Shown here piece by piece: positions 23,524-33,848 of a stretch of DNA of 64,000 bases. Position 1 is the stretch's first letter, and each line of letters starts with the position of its first letter. Below the pieces are notes generated by a model. It did not search any database. It saw nothing but the letters and a program-made list of their open reading frames with translations, and was not told the DNA's origin. Both the position numbers and the translations under genes were made by a program. Source of the DNA: Porites lobata. Its lineage: Eukaryota; Cnidaria; Anthozoa; Scleractinia; Poritidae. The DNA lies in NCBI GenBank assembly GCA_942486035.1, contig CALNXK010000566.1, forward strand, positions 21,001 through 85,000, given 5' to 3'.

Positions 23524-25355
23524 CAGTCCGGAATATCCCTAAATTTAAGGACAGGGCCAACTGGTCATGCGACACTTTTCAACCAATGAGAAGGCGCGCT
23601 TGTGTTTATCAACAAACAAATCAAAACATCGCCGCTGTGATCAAATATTAGGACTTTAAGATCCAACGACGCGACGGCGACCAGAACGTCGCTTAAAAAG
23701 TGAATTTGCGTTCCTTCAGTCTTTATAGCGATTATTCCTACCCACTTACTTTGTCAACTGTAGGCGAACCCTCCTGAAGCTGAATTTCAAGTTACCAAAG
23801 TCAAGCTCAGGAAGAGAAATAAAATTTCGTCGTTGGTTGTTTACGTCCTCCATAAAACGCGAAATTAGGCATTTTCACGTCGTAGTCGTGCAAAAACGGG
23901 AAAGAAATGTACAAAAAAGTGTGATGCACGTGCGAAGTTGTTGTTTTGCTAATTAAACCAATTGTTTTTTTGACGTTCTCGTTGTCATCCGCGTCGTTGG
24001 ATCTTAAAGTCCCTATTTTCAAAACAGCTGACGGAGTCGGACAGAATCAGTCATCGTTTCGAGGCTCTCTGGCATATTTTTAAGACTTTTCATGAGGCAT
24101 ACCACAATTTTTTTAAGTGGACAGCGTATCGGAAGCCATATTGGAGGTGTCTCGTGAAATATTCAGCACGTTTTGTGGCTTATTTCTTCTTTTAAACAAC
24201 GCGATGTATGAGGCAAGATTTTGGTCGGTTTTCAAGGTAGGTGAACAAGTATCTATTATTTTTTCGATTCACAGATTTTTTTACGAAGTTGTAGATATTT
24301 TTCCTTGATTGTCATATAGATTAACTTTTATCATGTTAAATGCGGGGATGGTAGACAACCTAGAATTTTGGTAGACCTGTTTTGAATTCCGAGGTCCAAA
24401 ACACGTACGTTTTTCATTCCCAGGTTTCTCACAGAGCCGTGTTATTACTTTTTTTCGCATTAGTACAAGCCTTTGCCTTTTTTCTTTTCAAGGCCAAAAC
24501 AACTTTATTAGTCTTATGGATATTCACGTCCAACATCTCGCCTCACTTTGACGAATTTGTGGGGATGAAATTGAAGATCATAATCGCCAGGTACGTACGT
24601 ACTATAAACCGCTTTGTTTCTGAAATTCACCAAATCTGGAAAGATTTAATGTTGCTGGATTCTCCAAATATTCATCCACCGTTAAAAAACAATCAAAGAA
24701 AGAAGGCAAATTTCAAGTGTAAATGATGTATTTCGCTAATCACTGAACATGCACTGAATCTGGGATCAAATTAAAACATTGCAGCTACTACAGCAAGCAA
24801 GGAAAGCACCAGATGCGTGAAGTCAACACGAAACAACACCAAAAAACAAACAAGAAAAATTAACTAGTTTGAACTACTTTTTATTCTTGTCATGATGACT
24901 GGTTCTTTAATTCTTGTCCTGTAGAAGATAATAGGTAGTACCAATCCTGTTTTGTATGATCTCAACAAATTTCTCTCAAATCTCTCTAATGCTATTTTTA
25001 CACGGGACCAGTTTGTTTTTATCAAATATCTTGCAAGCCATTCCAGTGAAGCCACGACCACTGCGATCGGTCTGGAATCAGTTCGAACACCCCAATGATT
25101 CCTTGCAATGAATAATGCTCTTATTCTCTTACATGAAGTGTTTTCTTTGAAATATTAATGTGAAACCTAGACGAGCTAGTACTGTAAGCTCATCTTTAGT
25201 TCTATCCGACTCCGTTCGTTGTTTTGAAAATTTTTGAGCACTGGGGCGATGTTTTGATTTGTTTGTTGATAAACACAAGCGCGCCTTCTTATTGGTTGAA
25301 AAGTGTCTCGTGACCAGCTGGCCCTGTCCTTTAATTTTAGGGATATTCCGGACTG
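23524..25355. mobile_element. 1.8-kb DNA transposon with 110-bp inverted repeats
   Basis: The left end CAGTCCGGAATATCCC (23524) is inverted at the right end (25355). The arms are about 110 bp with high identity. The flanks ATCAG (23519-23523) and ATCGG (25356-25360) are a probable 5-bp target duplication. The homologous empty site in the other kinase copy (near 32770, AATCAGAACAGG) shows that the sequence is otherwise continuous. A hydrophobic plus-strand frame at 24382-24726 has no recognisable transposase motif. A second repeat family is nested at 23649-24015. Superfamily unknown. Confidence 0.88.
23649..24015 (+). repeat. Nested MITE (family of 9163-9537)
   Basis: The ends are inverted: AGGACTTTAAGATCCAACG at the left and its inverse near 24000. 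The interior matches 9163-9537. It lies just inside the left arm of the 1.8-kb transposon and so inserted after or together with it. Confidence 0.8.
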
Positions 25356-26055
25356 ATCGGAACAGGTGAATTTTCTCCGCTCTCTATTCTCCCCTTTTTA
25401 TTCAATTCATGAAACATCTCTTAACTGCGCTTTTCAAAAACACAAATTCTAAGGTTCATAAGCCAACTTGGCTGCCGTCAAATCATCTTAGCGGACCTCT
25501 TAGGAAACAGAAGTTTACTTCAACGGGTTCAAAAGGTCATGGTACACTTGTGATTTGTAATTGGTAGATTTCGGTCCGTTTTGTGTGTTTCACGGTTCGA
25601 CGTTTACAATCGTAATCATAATTGACGGCAGCGAAAAACGCAATTGTGAAGGCAGCTTTTGAAGTGAAAAGCACAGTAGTACGGTGCATATATTCAACGG
25701 GATCTTCTTGTGGCTTTAAAAGCTATAAGGTCGTTACTGTTCTCGACTATTGTCCCTTTATTGCTATTCTTTATTTCAGCTTAGCTCTGCGGGTAAATGC
25801 AATGTATGAAAGATGTATTTGTTGAAGTTCAATGTTATCCTTGTTTTGAATTTTATTTTCTTTTGTTTCAATCTCATAACCATACAGTACCATACCCAAA
25901 AACAAAGGAACATGAGATTTAAACCAAGAGCAAACCTTAACCAAAACATATCCACTGTAACTGAGAAATTGCAGAAAAAAAAGATTAAACTTGCTATTTA
26001 GAATAGGCCACCCTTGCTGACAGCTTAGCTAACAGGAAATGATGAGCCCTATTGG

Positions 26056-26221
26056 CCACTTTGCGGTTCGGCGGGAGACCAGGTTGAGATTCTTATCAAA
26101 GTGCATTGTGAACTGTTTTGGAGGACGAATTTGCCGCCATGCGGAAATACGTCCCCAAAAACAGTCCCAAAATGCACTTTGAAATCATCTCGACCCAGTC
26201 TCCTGCGCAACCTCAAAGTGG
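26056..26221. repeat. Palindromic element inside the duplicate's last exon
   Basis: It starts CCACTTTGCGGTT and ends AACCTCAAAGTGG. The inner arms AAAGTGCATT and AATGCACTTT give a 166-bp foldback. It is the counterpart of 33495-33660 and was present before the duplication. Confidence 0.85.
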
Positions 26222-27240
26222 TTAATAGCCGAGCAATTATATTGTTGTCATTGCATTCAGCTGATGTCAATGAAATTCGTTTTATGTCACTAGGCAACGA
26301 CAACCTCACCTTATGCTGGTTTTCCATGCCCCTCAACTGTTTCGTCAAAGCGGTGAATGATGGTCTCGCTTCTGGCTCATTTTGCCAACAGTTTATCATG
26401 ATTTGATACCAGAGAGAATGAAATCATCTCATCTCGATTATTCTTCTTTAATAAGAGGCCAAAGACACCTTTAATCCAAGATTGACCTCTCCTAGTATCT
26501 ATTGTTACCTCTGAGTGTGCAAAAAAATAATACAACTACAAATAGTATACAACCACAAACTGTCATTAATTTAAAAGGTTACTATTACAATTTGTCATCC
26601 ACGTGCTGCGGCTGTAGCATCCTGTATCCTTGTTGAAGCAAGCCAGCAATTTTCTTGCCATCCATTCGCGGGTACGGAGAACCACCTGAAAATATAGGAA
26701 TTCAAACAAACTACGTCTCCAGAACCTATCGCAAAAGAAACTGCCACGACTAATACCATGATCCTTAATCAAGAAAATTAACCACAACTTACCTACAGTA
26801 AAAATGTCATAAAGAACAACGCCATAGCTCCAACTGCAAATAAAGTGCAAGCGTTGATTTGTAAAATAAACAAAACAAGAACTACTCAATAACATTCAAC
26901 ATCATAAACTGTATTTCCAGACAATTTCCATTCTATTAACTCACACATCACTGTTGGTGGTATAAGTGTTAAATATCAACGCTTCATATGCAGTCCACTT
27001 GACTGGCAGACGTCCCTGGTGGTAAACGATGAGACGCAGAACGAGTAAAAAAGATATCTTTAAATTTATTTGTGAGATTAAGATTTTTAAGTTAAATAGA
27101 AGTTTGAGAAGCCTTATCTAGAAGGCAACCTACTTTCGTAGGGAAGTGCGTTAAAGAGAATGGGCACAGTACTAATTATTAGCCAAAACAAGTATGATAA
27201 CGTACAAAAGGTCTAGATAGCAGCAACAATATAGATAGTC

Positions 27241-27371
27241 GTATAAACATAACAACTTTCTTTCGCGCGCGCTTTAAATTCAACGGCGATTTCAAAATAT
27301 ATAACACTGAAGATGACGGATGTACCGTCGAAACATGTCTGAAAAATTAAAGAAAGTTGTTATGTTTATAC
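27241..27371. repeat. Short inverted-repeat insertion in an intron
   Basis: GTATAAACATAACAACTTTC is inverted at the right end (GAAAGTTGTTATGTTTATAC). The 131-bp unit is present only in the truncated kinase copy, not at the matching intron of the other copy, so it inserted after duplication. Confidence 0.8.
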
Positions 27372-27912
27372 TACTATGATAAAGTAGGCTGCCTTGATAT
27401 GAGACATGGAAGATGTATAATAGAATGTAAATCCTTGTTTTTAGATTCCCTTTATCTTATAATTAATTATTCTTATTAGTTCCTAACTCAGATACCCTTG
27501 TCTTTCTTTCATAAATGTTTTCCTGTTGGACATTCCTGGCCATTCCAAAGTCAGTCAGTTTACACGTTTCTCTTTCCCCAACCAACACGTTACGAGCTGC
27601 AAGATCGCGGTGAATGATCTCCAAGAAATAGTTAATCAATCAATGAAATTGGTACCAGCGGGATCTAATTAAATTCAGGGCAAAATTCACCCATTTCGAC
27701 CCATCTTCTGGACTACTAGCATATTAATTCCTCGGTAATTAATTAATCCATTTATTAATCAATACACGCGCATATGCTTCAATTAGAATAGTTGGCATGG
27801 CTTACTGCTTATTTTGTACAGGAGTCTTAATAAATCAACGTCGATGACGTTTTTCATAGTATTTCCTAATCTTTCAGAATTCATGTCTAAACGCACTCAA
27901 ATCCTTTGACTC

Positions 27913-28263
27913 GATTAAGCGGAGGACTTAGAGGTATTTTCCTTCTGATTTACTGATCCTTGCTTATTAAGGGATCTTTTAATACCCAAGACCCAAGCGC
28001 AACATCTTGAAGCAATAACTTTTGATGTTTTAGAATCGACTCTTGTTTTACTATAAAATGTTCGGTCAGATCGATCACACGTAGAAATAGCAACATGCGC
28101 ATACTTCTTCGGTTTTCAAATAACTGACAAGGTAAATAGAAATTATTTTTCATCTGTTGAAAAGCGATGCATTTTTCCGCAAGAAATAACTAGAACCTCC
28201 CAGACTTGCACAAAACCAGGAGACAAAACCAGTCCGCTTGTCCTGCGTGTTGCGCATTTCTTT
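27913..28263 (+). repeat. Direct repeat R2, at the duplication junction
   Basis: The second copy of R1 (23164-23504). It abuts the point where similarity to the intact kinase intron is lost, as expected at the head-to-tail junction of a tandem duplication. Confidence 0.88.
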
Positions 28264-29174
28264 CGCGTCGCGCGCGACTACCTTGGCATGCGCAGAAAAT
28301 GTGCGCAATAACAATAGTGGGCACCGTCCTTAATGACTAGGTCGCATTCTGGGTACCATTGCTGTTTCGCCGCCATGTTTGTTTGTCTAATTTGAAACAC
28401 TCGCCGTCACGTGCTTTACCGCTGACCGCCGCCAAAACTGTAATCAACCACCTTAAAGTGAGGAGTTTTGGCGGGAAGTAATCCGTCTCTCGGAGTTTAT
28501 TCAGTACACGGGAAAACGCTGCCATGCATGTGTTTACTCAAAACGTCTGCGAAGACAAGAACCGTAGAACTATTGCAAAGAGTGATTTTCTGTTTATTGA
28601 CAACAGTCATCTTGAACAGTGTCAAAATAAAAGGATAACAATGGGGAAGCCGTATGGTTTCATCGAGATCGAAGTAGGAGAAACCTTCTTTGATGTCCTA
28701 AAAGCTCTCCTTGCCAGTGTTTTGAGCTCGTTGCTTCAAGTATTTAAAATCGTATTGCAGATTATGTATTCTTTCTATCGGCTGACGTTCTAACGCTTTC
28801 AACAAACCGCTCTTTATACTTGTCGTAAATGTCGCTCTATATCCCTCCTCTCTTTTCAGTCGATGAGCGCTTTAATTTTTCTTACTTTGATCCTCACTCA
28901 CGCTAGAGCTGTTCTGTTCCTTCCGTTTCGCATACACTTTTCTAACTTGCTTGAATTTCTTTCAGTAAATCTTTCCATATCTTTCATGAGACGTGAGGTT
29001 GGCTCATCTTGTAAATTATGACTGTTTATTCGTTATTGAACGAGTTGAAAAAAGAATAAACTGCATTCAGCAAAATGCACAACAGGGAAATTGCACTGTT
29101 GTGAAACATATATAGGTCATTTCGTTTTGCATTAACGTTGTTTCCGCTGTCAAATACAGTGAAAAAACCAAATC
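28264..29174. other. Intergenic DNA between repeats
   Basis: No gene is supported. The frames near 28337-28793 show no domain or splice structure. Confidence 0.4.
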
Positions 29175-30515
29175 ATACACCGAATGCAAATATGGCGGAT
29201 CTCTCGGTCGGCCCGGGTCTAGTTGCGCGAAAGCGAGGCTAGTGAGGCCTCGATAGTTTTGTTTTGACTGCGCGTCTTAGCGATTCAGTCGATGAATATG
29301 GTTTCCTTTGAGTTGTTACGTGCTTAAGAGCCATCAAATAGGAGATTTAACTCCAGCAGAGACGAAATTTGATTATCTTCGCTTCGCCAAAGTTCTTTAC
29401 GAAGAAAGAAATGGATTCAAGCGATTCGGCGCGGCGAATAGAGGCACTCTACTATCACGGAGTTATTTTTTAAAAGAACGAAAGTGTGCTCGCTTCACTT
29501 AAGAAGATAAGACTCACGAAACTATTAGAATGGGTGAATAACTGAAAGATTCATGATTCTGCTTCAAGTTTGCTTTGTCCGTTTTCTTACCAAGGAAAGG
29601 TAAATATCCTCGAGAACGAGTGAATCCGCCGTCGCGACTTACCAATCTTTAGGCGCTCTCAGGGACACAACGACAAACAACAAGGGCGAATGTTTTTTCA
29701 CAGTCTTCAAGATCCTGTGTTCAAGAGTTTTAGCAGTGCCATAAAGGAAGCAATTTTTGGAAAATCGCTGTTAGTTTATCTCGAAACCATTCTACAAGTT
29801 GCTAAAATAGATCACGCGCAAGGTCAAATACAATGCTCGAATACTTGCACGCTGTTTTTCTTCCAGAACCTTTTTTCTTCTTCTTACGTTCTTAGTTGGC
29901 AACGGTTCCTCCGTTAGTTTTTTCAGTGCATTTTGTTCAAGGACTGTTCTTGAACTATGTCGCTTTCTTCTGGTTCTTACATAGTTTCACAGGCCACGCT
30001 TGTAGGATTAACAGGCGATTGTTATTGTTGTTGTTATATTTTAATGCAGCTGTTTTCAGCGTGAAATCTAAAAGATCTTACGGTCGACCGAGGATGCTCC
30101 CGTTCTCGAAAATGTTTACTTTTTGTTGGATAAATAACAGACCATGCAAACATCTTGGAACAGCACCATCTCTTGTGAAAATTATTTCATTCAAATACTT
30201 TCGTGAGTCTTCTCATCTAAAGCAAGTGAGCGAGCACAGTTTCGCTGTAAAGTGCTTCCAATCGCCGCGCCGAATCGCATGAATCCTTAAGTTTCTTTGT
30301 GAAAAGATCTCGGGAAAGTAAAGGCTATTCCAGCTAGAGGAAAATCTTCTTTTTGGTGGCCCTCAGGCATGCAACAACTCGATGCAAACCATATCGATCG
30401 ACTCAATCGCTAAGACGAGCAGTCAAAACAAAACTCTCGAGGCCTAACTAGACTCGCTTTCGCGCAACTAGACCCGGGACGGCCGAGAGGTCCGCCATAT
30501 TTGCATTCGGTGTAT
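29175..30515. mobile_element. Foldback-type element with ~350-bp inverted arms
   Basis: The outer arms start ATACACCGAATGCAAATATG and end with the inverse. Inner sections also match inversely (GATTCGGCGCGGCGA at about 29420 and 30268; AAGACTCACGAAA at about 29509 and 30200), so the arms span roughly 29175-29530 and 30180-30515. Only about 650 bp in the centre is unpaired. No transposase motif was seen and the target duplication is not clear. Confidence 0.82.
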
Positions 30516-32771
30516 TACATTTCTGAAGTAGCTCATGAAGCAGAACTGAGAAAAACCGCGGCTACCTACATTTCGTGGAGATCAGCATCCTCATTCATCA
30601 ATCAATTCTCGCTTCCTCGCTTGCGAGAGTAAAATTTGTCGCTTGAGATGACTGACACTTAACTTCCGACGGTTTGATTGGATAAGTGCAGCCTCAAGGA
30701 AGGTTTTGAACTTACTGAGAGTACACTTCGGCATTTTGAGGTTTTGAAGTTTCTGTGGCAACAACGTACGACTAGTCAAGATCAGTCAAGTAAAAAAAAC
30801 ACAGGCTAGTCCGCTTGAAGTGCACTTCAAATGCACTTCAACTGCACTTGAAAAGTCCAGTGTGAAACCACCTTTTATGATAACATATACTTGTTAGACA
30901 GTCATAAGGTAAGCTAATTTTATTTATAGCGAAATGTTATTATCACTGTTTTATTTCAACAGTTGTATAAAAATTCAGATACAATCATGTTTCGAGGGTT
31001 TTAATAACAGCAGTACATTGATTCTATTCTTACTTAAGAAAAATTGATACATTCCAAGACTTCAACTTTTAGAAACATTAAAGGGACACAGTCAGCTGAT
31101 GCACATGCGCATTAGATACCATATCTTAGCTAATTTGCATGTCACAAGACGCACGTGAAACAAAAGCGTATCCGGAATAATCTAAACAAACCTTGTAGAG
31201 TTGAACTAGTTACAAGCTAAATTGTGATTATAGGCCCTAAGCCATATCAGAGCACTTATTTTTTTATATACCATTGAGAATTCAGCGATGGATTTTTTCG
31301 GGGAAAGCCAAACATCGATGAATACTTCCGAATTCGGTACTTTCGAATTGCTCGAAGTCTGAATCATTGTCGAAGGTTCACGGTCGAGAAAGCTTGATTT
31401 TCCAAATGTATGATACCTTTTGCATCGATTTTCCAAATATGTATAGCAATTATTTGCTCGCCAATGTTAACTGGTTCATTTCTCTTGTTATTTTGGTAAA
31501 CGAAAGCGATTTCTCCCGCCCGGAGAAAAAACGTAAAAATACAAATGAAGTTAACAAGTAGGAAAATATTACTAAAAAAGTAATTTCCGTACCTATATCC
31601 TGCCGGAATGCTTTTAATATGGTCGCATCTGCATGTCTATGAGAGGCTCTATGACTTTTAGACCAGTACGACGTGAGCAACATGGGATAAAAACGCTTAT
31701 GATTAAAAATGCGAGGTAATAAACAGTTTAGAATAAAGAACGTATATATAAAGGAGTACCGAAAAATATTTGCATAAATCGGCATTTAAGTAAATTCCAA
31801 GATGCCGGCCAATTAAGAAGGCGTCTATTTTTAACTGCGACACATCTCATATAAATGTTTATCATCTTCAAGAGCTTATCTCGCCAGAGAGTACAACCGC
31901 CTCTCCTCACTCCTCGCCGCTCAGGACGCTTCGCGGAAGAGAAGTTGGCCCCTCAACAAAAACTCCATACTGATGACGTTGATCAATAATATTGTTTATA
32001 TAATTAATCTAGTATTCACGGGGTTCCAGGTGCACATTGCTTGATGTTTCTTCAGGTCTATTATCGTAAGATTTTGAGTTCTTTTGCAGAGGAGCGGCAG
32101 TCGAACTCAAATGCTTCCTGTGAAGCCAAGAGCATATATTCCAAGAAAAATGAACTTTTTTCAGTGAATTAATCGCGTGTTCATTTAATCTTTGTCCGTA
32201 CACAGAACTAAGTTAAACGAATAAAACTACCACATACCAAATCGACCAACAAGCGCTCGTCAACCAGATTCCAGAAAAATCTACGTCATCAGTATTTTTT
32301 ATGGACCAAATCGCAGATTTCAATCTAGAGGGGAGGATCGAGGACGGAGTGACGGCTGAATTCAAAGGTTAGAGCTTATCTCAGGCCATTTATTTGCAGA
32401 TTTTTTTAAGCAACTGTTTCACTATGCAAATTATAACCCCTTGTATAGAAGTGGGAAGGTACCCAATTAAACTTATTATGCTAAATGTACGTAAAAGTTA
32501 ACGATAGCACCTACAGGGAGCTGCAGGGAAAAATGGTTTAAACAGAAGTATTTTTCATCTTCTTAAAATGTCTTGCGAGCCAAACGGTCATAACTAAATA
32601 GAAATTAGCAGCATATATCAGCTCCTGCATATATATAACACATATACAATATTGAATTTAGACGTTCAAGTCCTCTACTCTTGCGTACAGCTGATTGTCG
32701 TAAATATGCATGTTGATCAGCTTCTGTGGATGAAATGCATTCGTTTCAATTTTCTACCATGTATGATAATA
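30516..32771. other. Intergenic DNA downstream of the receptor kinase
   Basis: No supported gene. Contains short repeats such as the GTGCACTTCAA words near 30815-30860. Confidence 0.4.
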
Positions 32772-33194
32772 ATCAGAACAGGTGAATTTTTTCCGCTCTC
32801 TATTCTCCCCTCGCCTTTTTATACAATTCATGAAACATCTCTTAACTGCGCTTTTCAAAAACACACAAATTCTAAAGTTCAAAAGCCAACTTGGCTGCCG
32901 TCAAATCATCTTAGCGGACCTCTTAGGAAACAGAAGTTTACTTCAACGGGTTCAAAAGGCCATGGTTCAGTTGTGATTTGTGATTGGTAGATTTCGGTCC
33001 GTTTTGTGTGTTTCACGGTTCGACGTTTACAATCGTAATCATAATTGACGGCAGCGAAAAACGCAATTGTGAAGGCAACTTTTGAACTTTAGAGTTCGTG
33101 TGTGAAAAGCACAGTAGTACGGTGTATATATTCAACGGGATCTTCTTGTGGCTTTAAAAGCTATAAGGTCGTTACTGTTCTCGACTATTGTCCC

Positions 33195-33213
33195 TTTATT
33201 GCTATTCTTTATT
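33195..33213 (-). promoter_or_regulatory. Candidate polyadenylation signals for the kinase gene
   Basis: Two AATAAA hexamers on the minus strand (33195-33200 and 33208-33213) lie about 280 bp after the stop at 33488. Their position fits a 3' UTR end. Function is inferred from position and motif only. Confidence 0.4.
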
Positions 33214-33487
33214 TCAGCTTAGCTCTGCGGGTAAATGCAATGTATGAAAGATGTATTTGTTGAAGTTCAATTTTATCCTTGTTTTGAATTTTATTTTCTT
33301 TTGTTTCAATCTCATAACCATACAGTACCGTACCCAAAAACAAAGGAACATGAGATTTAAACCAAGAGCAAACCTTAACCAAAACATATCCACTGTAACT
33401 GAGAAATTGCAGAAAAAAAAAGATTAAACTTGCTATTTAGAATAGGCCACCCTTGCTGACAGCTTAGCTAACAGGAAATGATGAGCC

Positions 33488-33848
33488 CTATTGGCCACTT
33501 TGCGGTTCGGCGGGAGACCAGGTTGAGATTCTTATCAAAGTGCATTGTGAACTGTTTTGGAGGACGAATTTGCCGCCATGTGGAAATACGTCCCCCAAAA
33601 CAGTCCCAAAATGCACTTTGAAACCATCTCGACCCAGCCTCCTGCGCAACCTCAAAGTGGTTAATAGCCGAGCAATTATATTGTTGTCAATGCATTCAGC
33701 TGATGTCACTGAAATACGTTTTATGTCACTAGGTAACGACAACCTCACCTTATGCTGGTTTTCCATGTCCTTCAACTGTTTCGTCAAATCAGTGAATGAT
33801 GGTCTCGCTTCTGGCTCATTTTGCCAACAGTTTATCATGATTTGATAC
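33488..33848 (-). CDS. Kinase gene last exon (C-lobe end and tail)
   Basis: The acceptor is TCTTAG before GTATCAAATC. It encodes YQIMINCWQNEPEARPSF, the conserved end of the kinase C-lobe, then MENQHK, then a tail of about 80 residues. Most of the tail (RLRRRLGRDG... to ...PAEPQSGQ) is encoded by a palindromic repeat at 33495-33660, with the stop TAG at 33488-33490 just outside it. Confidence 0.9.

Larger units (their letters stand above)
26049..27618 (-). pseudogene. Truncated duplicate of the receptor kinase (C-lobe only)
   Basis: Five exons match the neighbouring kinase. 27496-27618 carries HRDLAARN and DFGMARN. 26945-27015 carries GRLPVKWTAYEAL. 26793-26833 carries SYGVVLYD, 26589-26685 carries GGSPYPRMDG, and 26049-26409 is the C-terminal exon with NCWQNEPEARPSF. 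Everything upstream (Ig, membrane segment, glycine loop, VAVK lysine, helix C) is missing. The last exon's acceptor is damaged: the position read as TTAG in the other copy is CTCTG here (AG to TG at 26410-26411). Substitutions include RD to RN after DFG and TTKSD to TTNSD. It cannot encode a working kinase; whether it is transcribed is unknown. Confidence 0.88.
25361..27912. repeat. Segmental duplicate of the kinase 3' region
   Basis: This block aligns by eye with the receptor kinase locus from about 32772 to 37076, including exons, introns and about 700 bp of 3' flank. Differences are point changes, small indels (for example CTTTAGAGTTCGTG missing near 25660) and repeats inserted in one copy only. 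Similarity stops at ATCCTTTGACT (about 27911), inside the intron next to kinase exon 37081-37271, where repeat R2 begins. Confidence 0.92.

Noticed and set aside
24382..24726. Plus-strand 114-codon frame inside the 1.8-kb transposon as a transposase
   Set aside because: Hydrophobic and low in acidic catalytic motifs; no DDE or zinc-finger pattern.
23164..28263. R1/R2 direct repeats as long terminal repeats of a retrotransposon carrying kinase exons
   Set aside because: No TG...CA ends, primer-binding site or polypurine tract; the introns of the kinase copy are retained, so a tandem DNA duplication explains it better.
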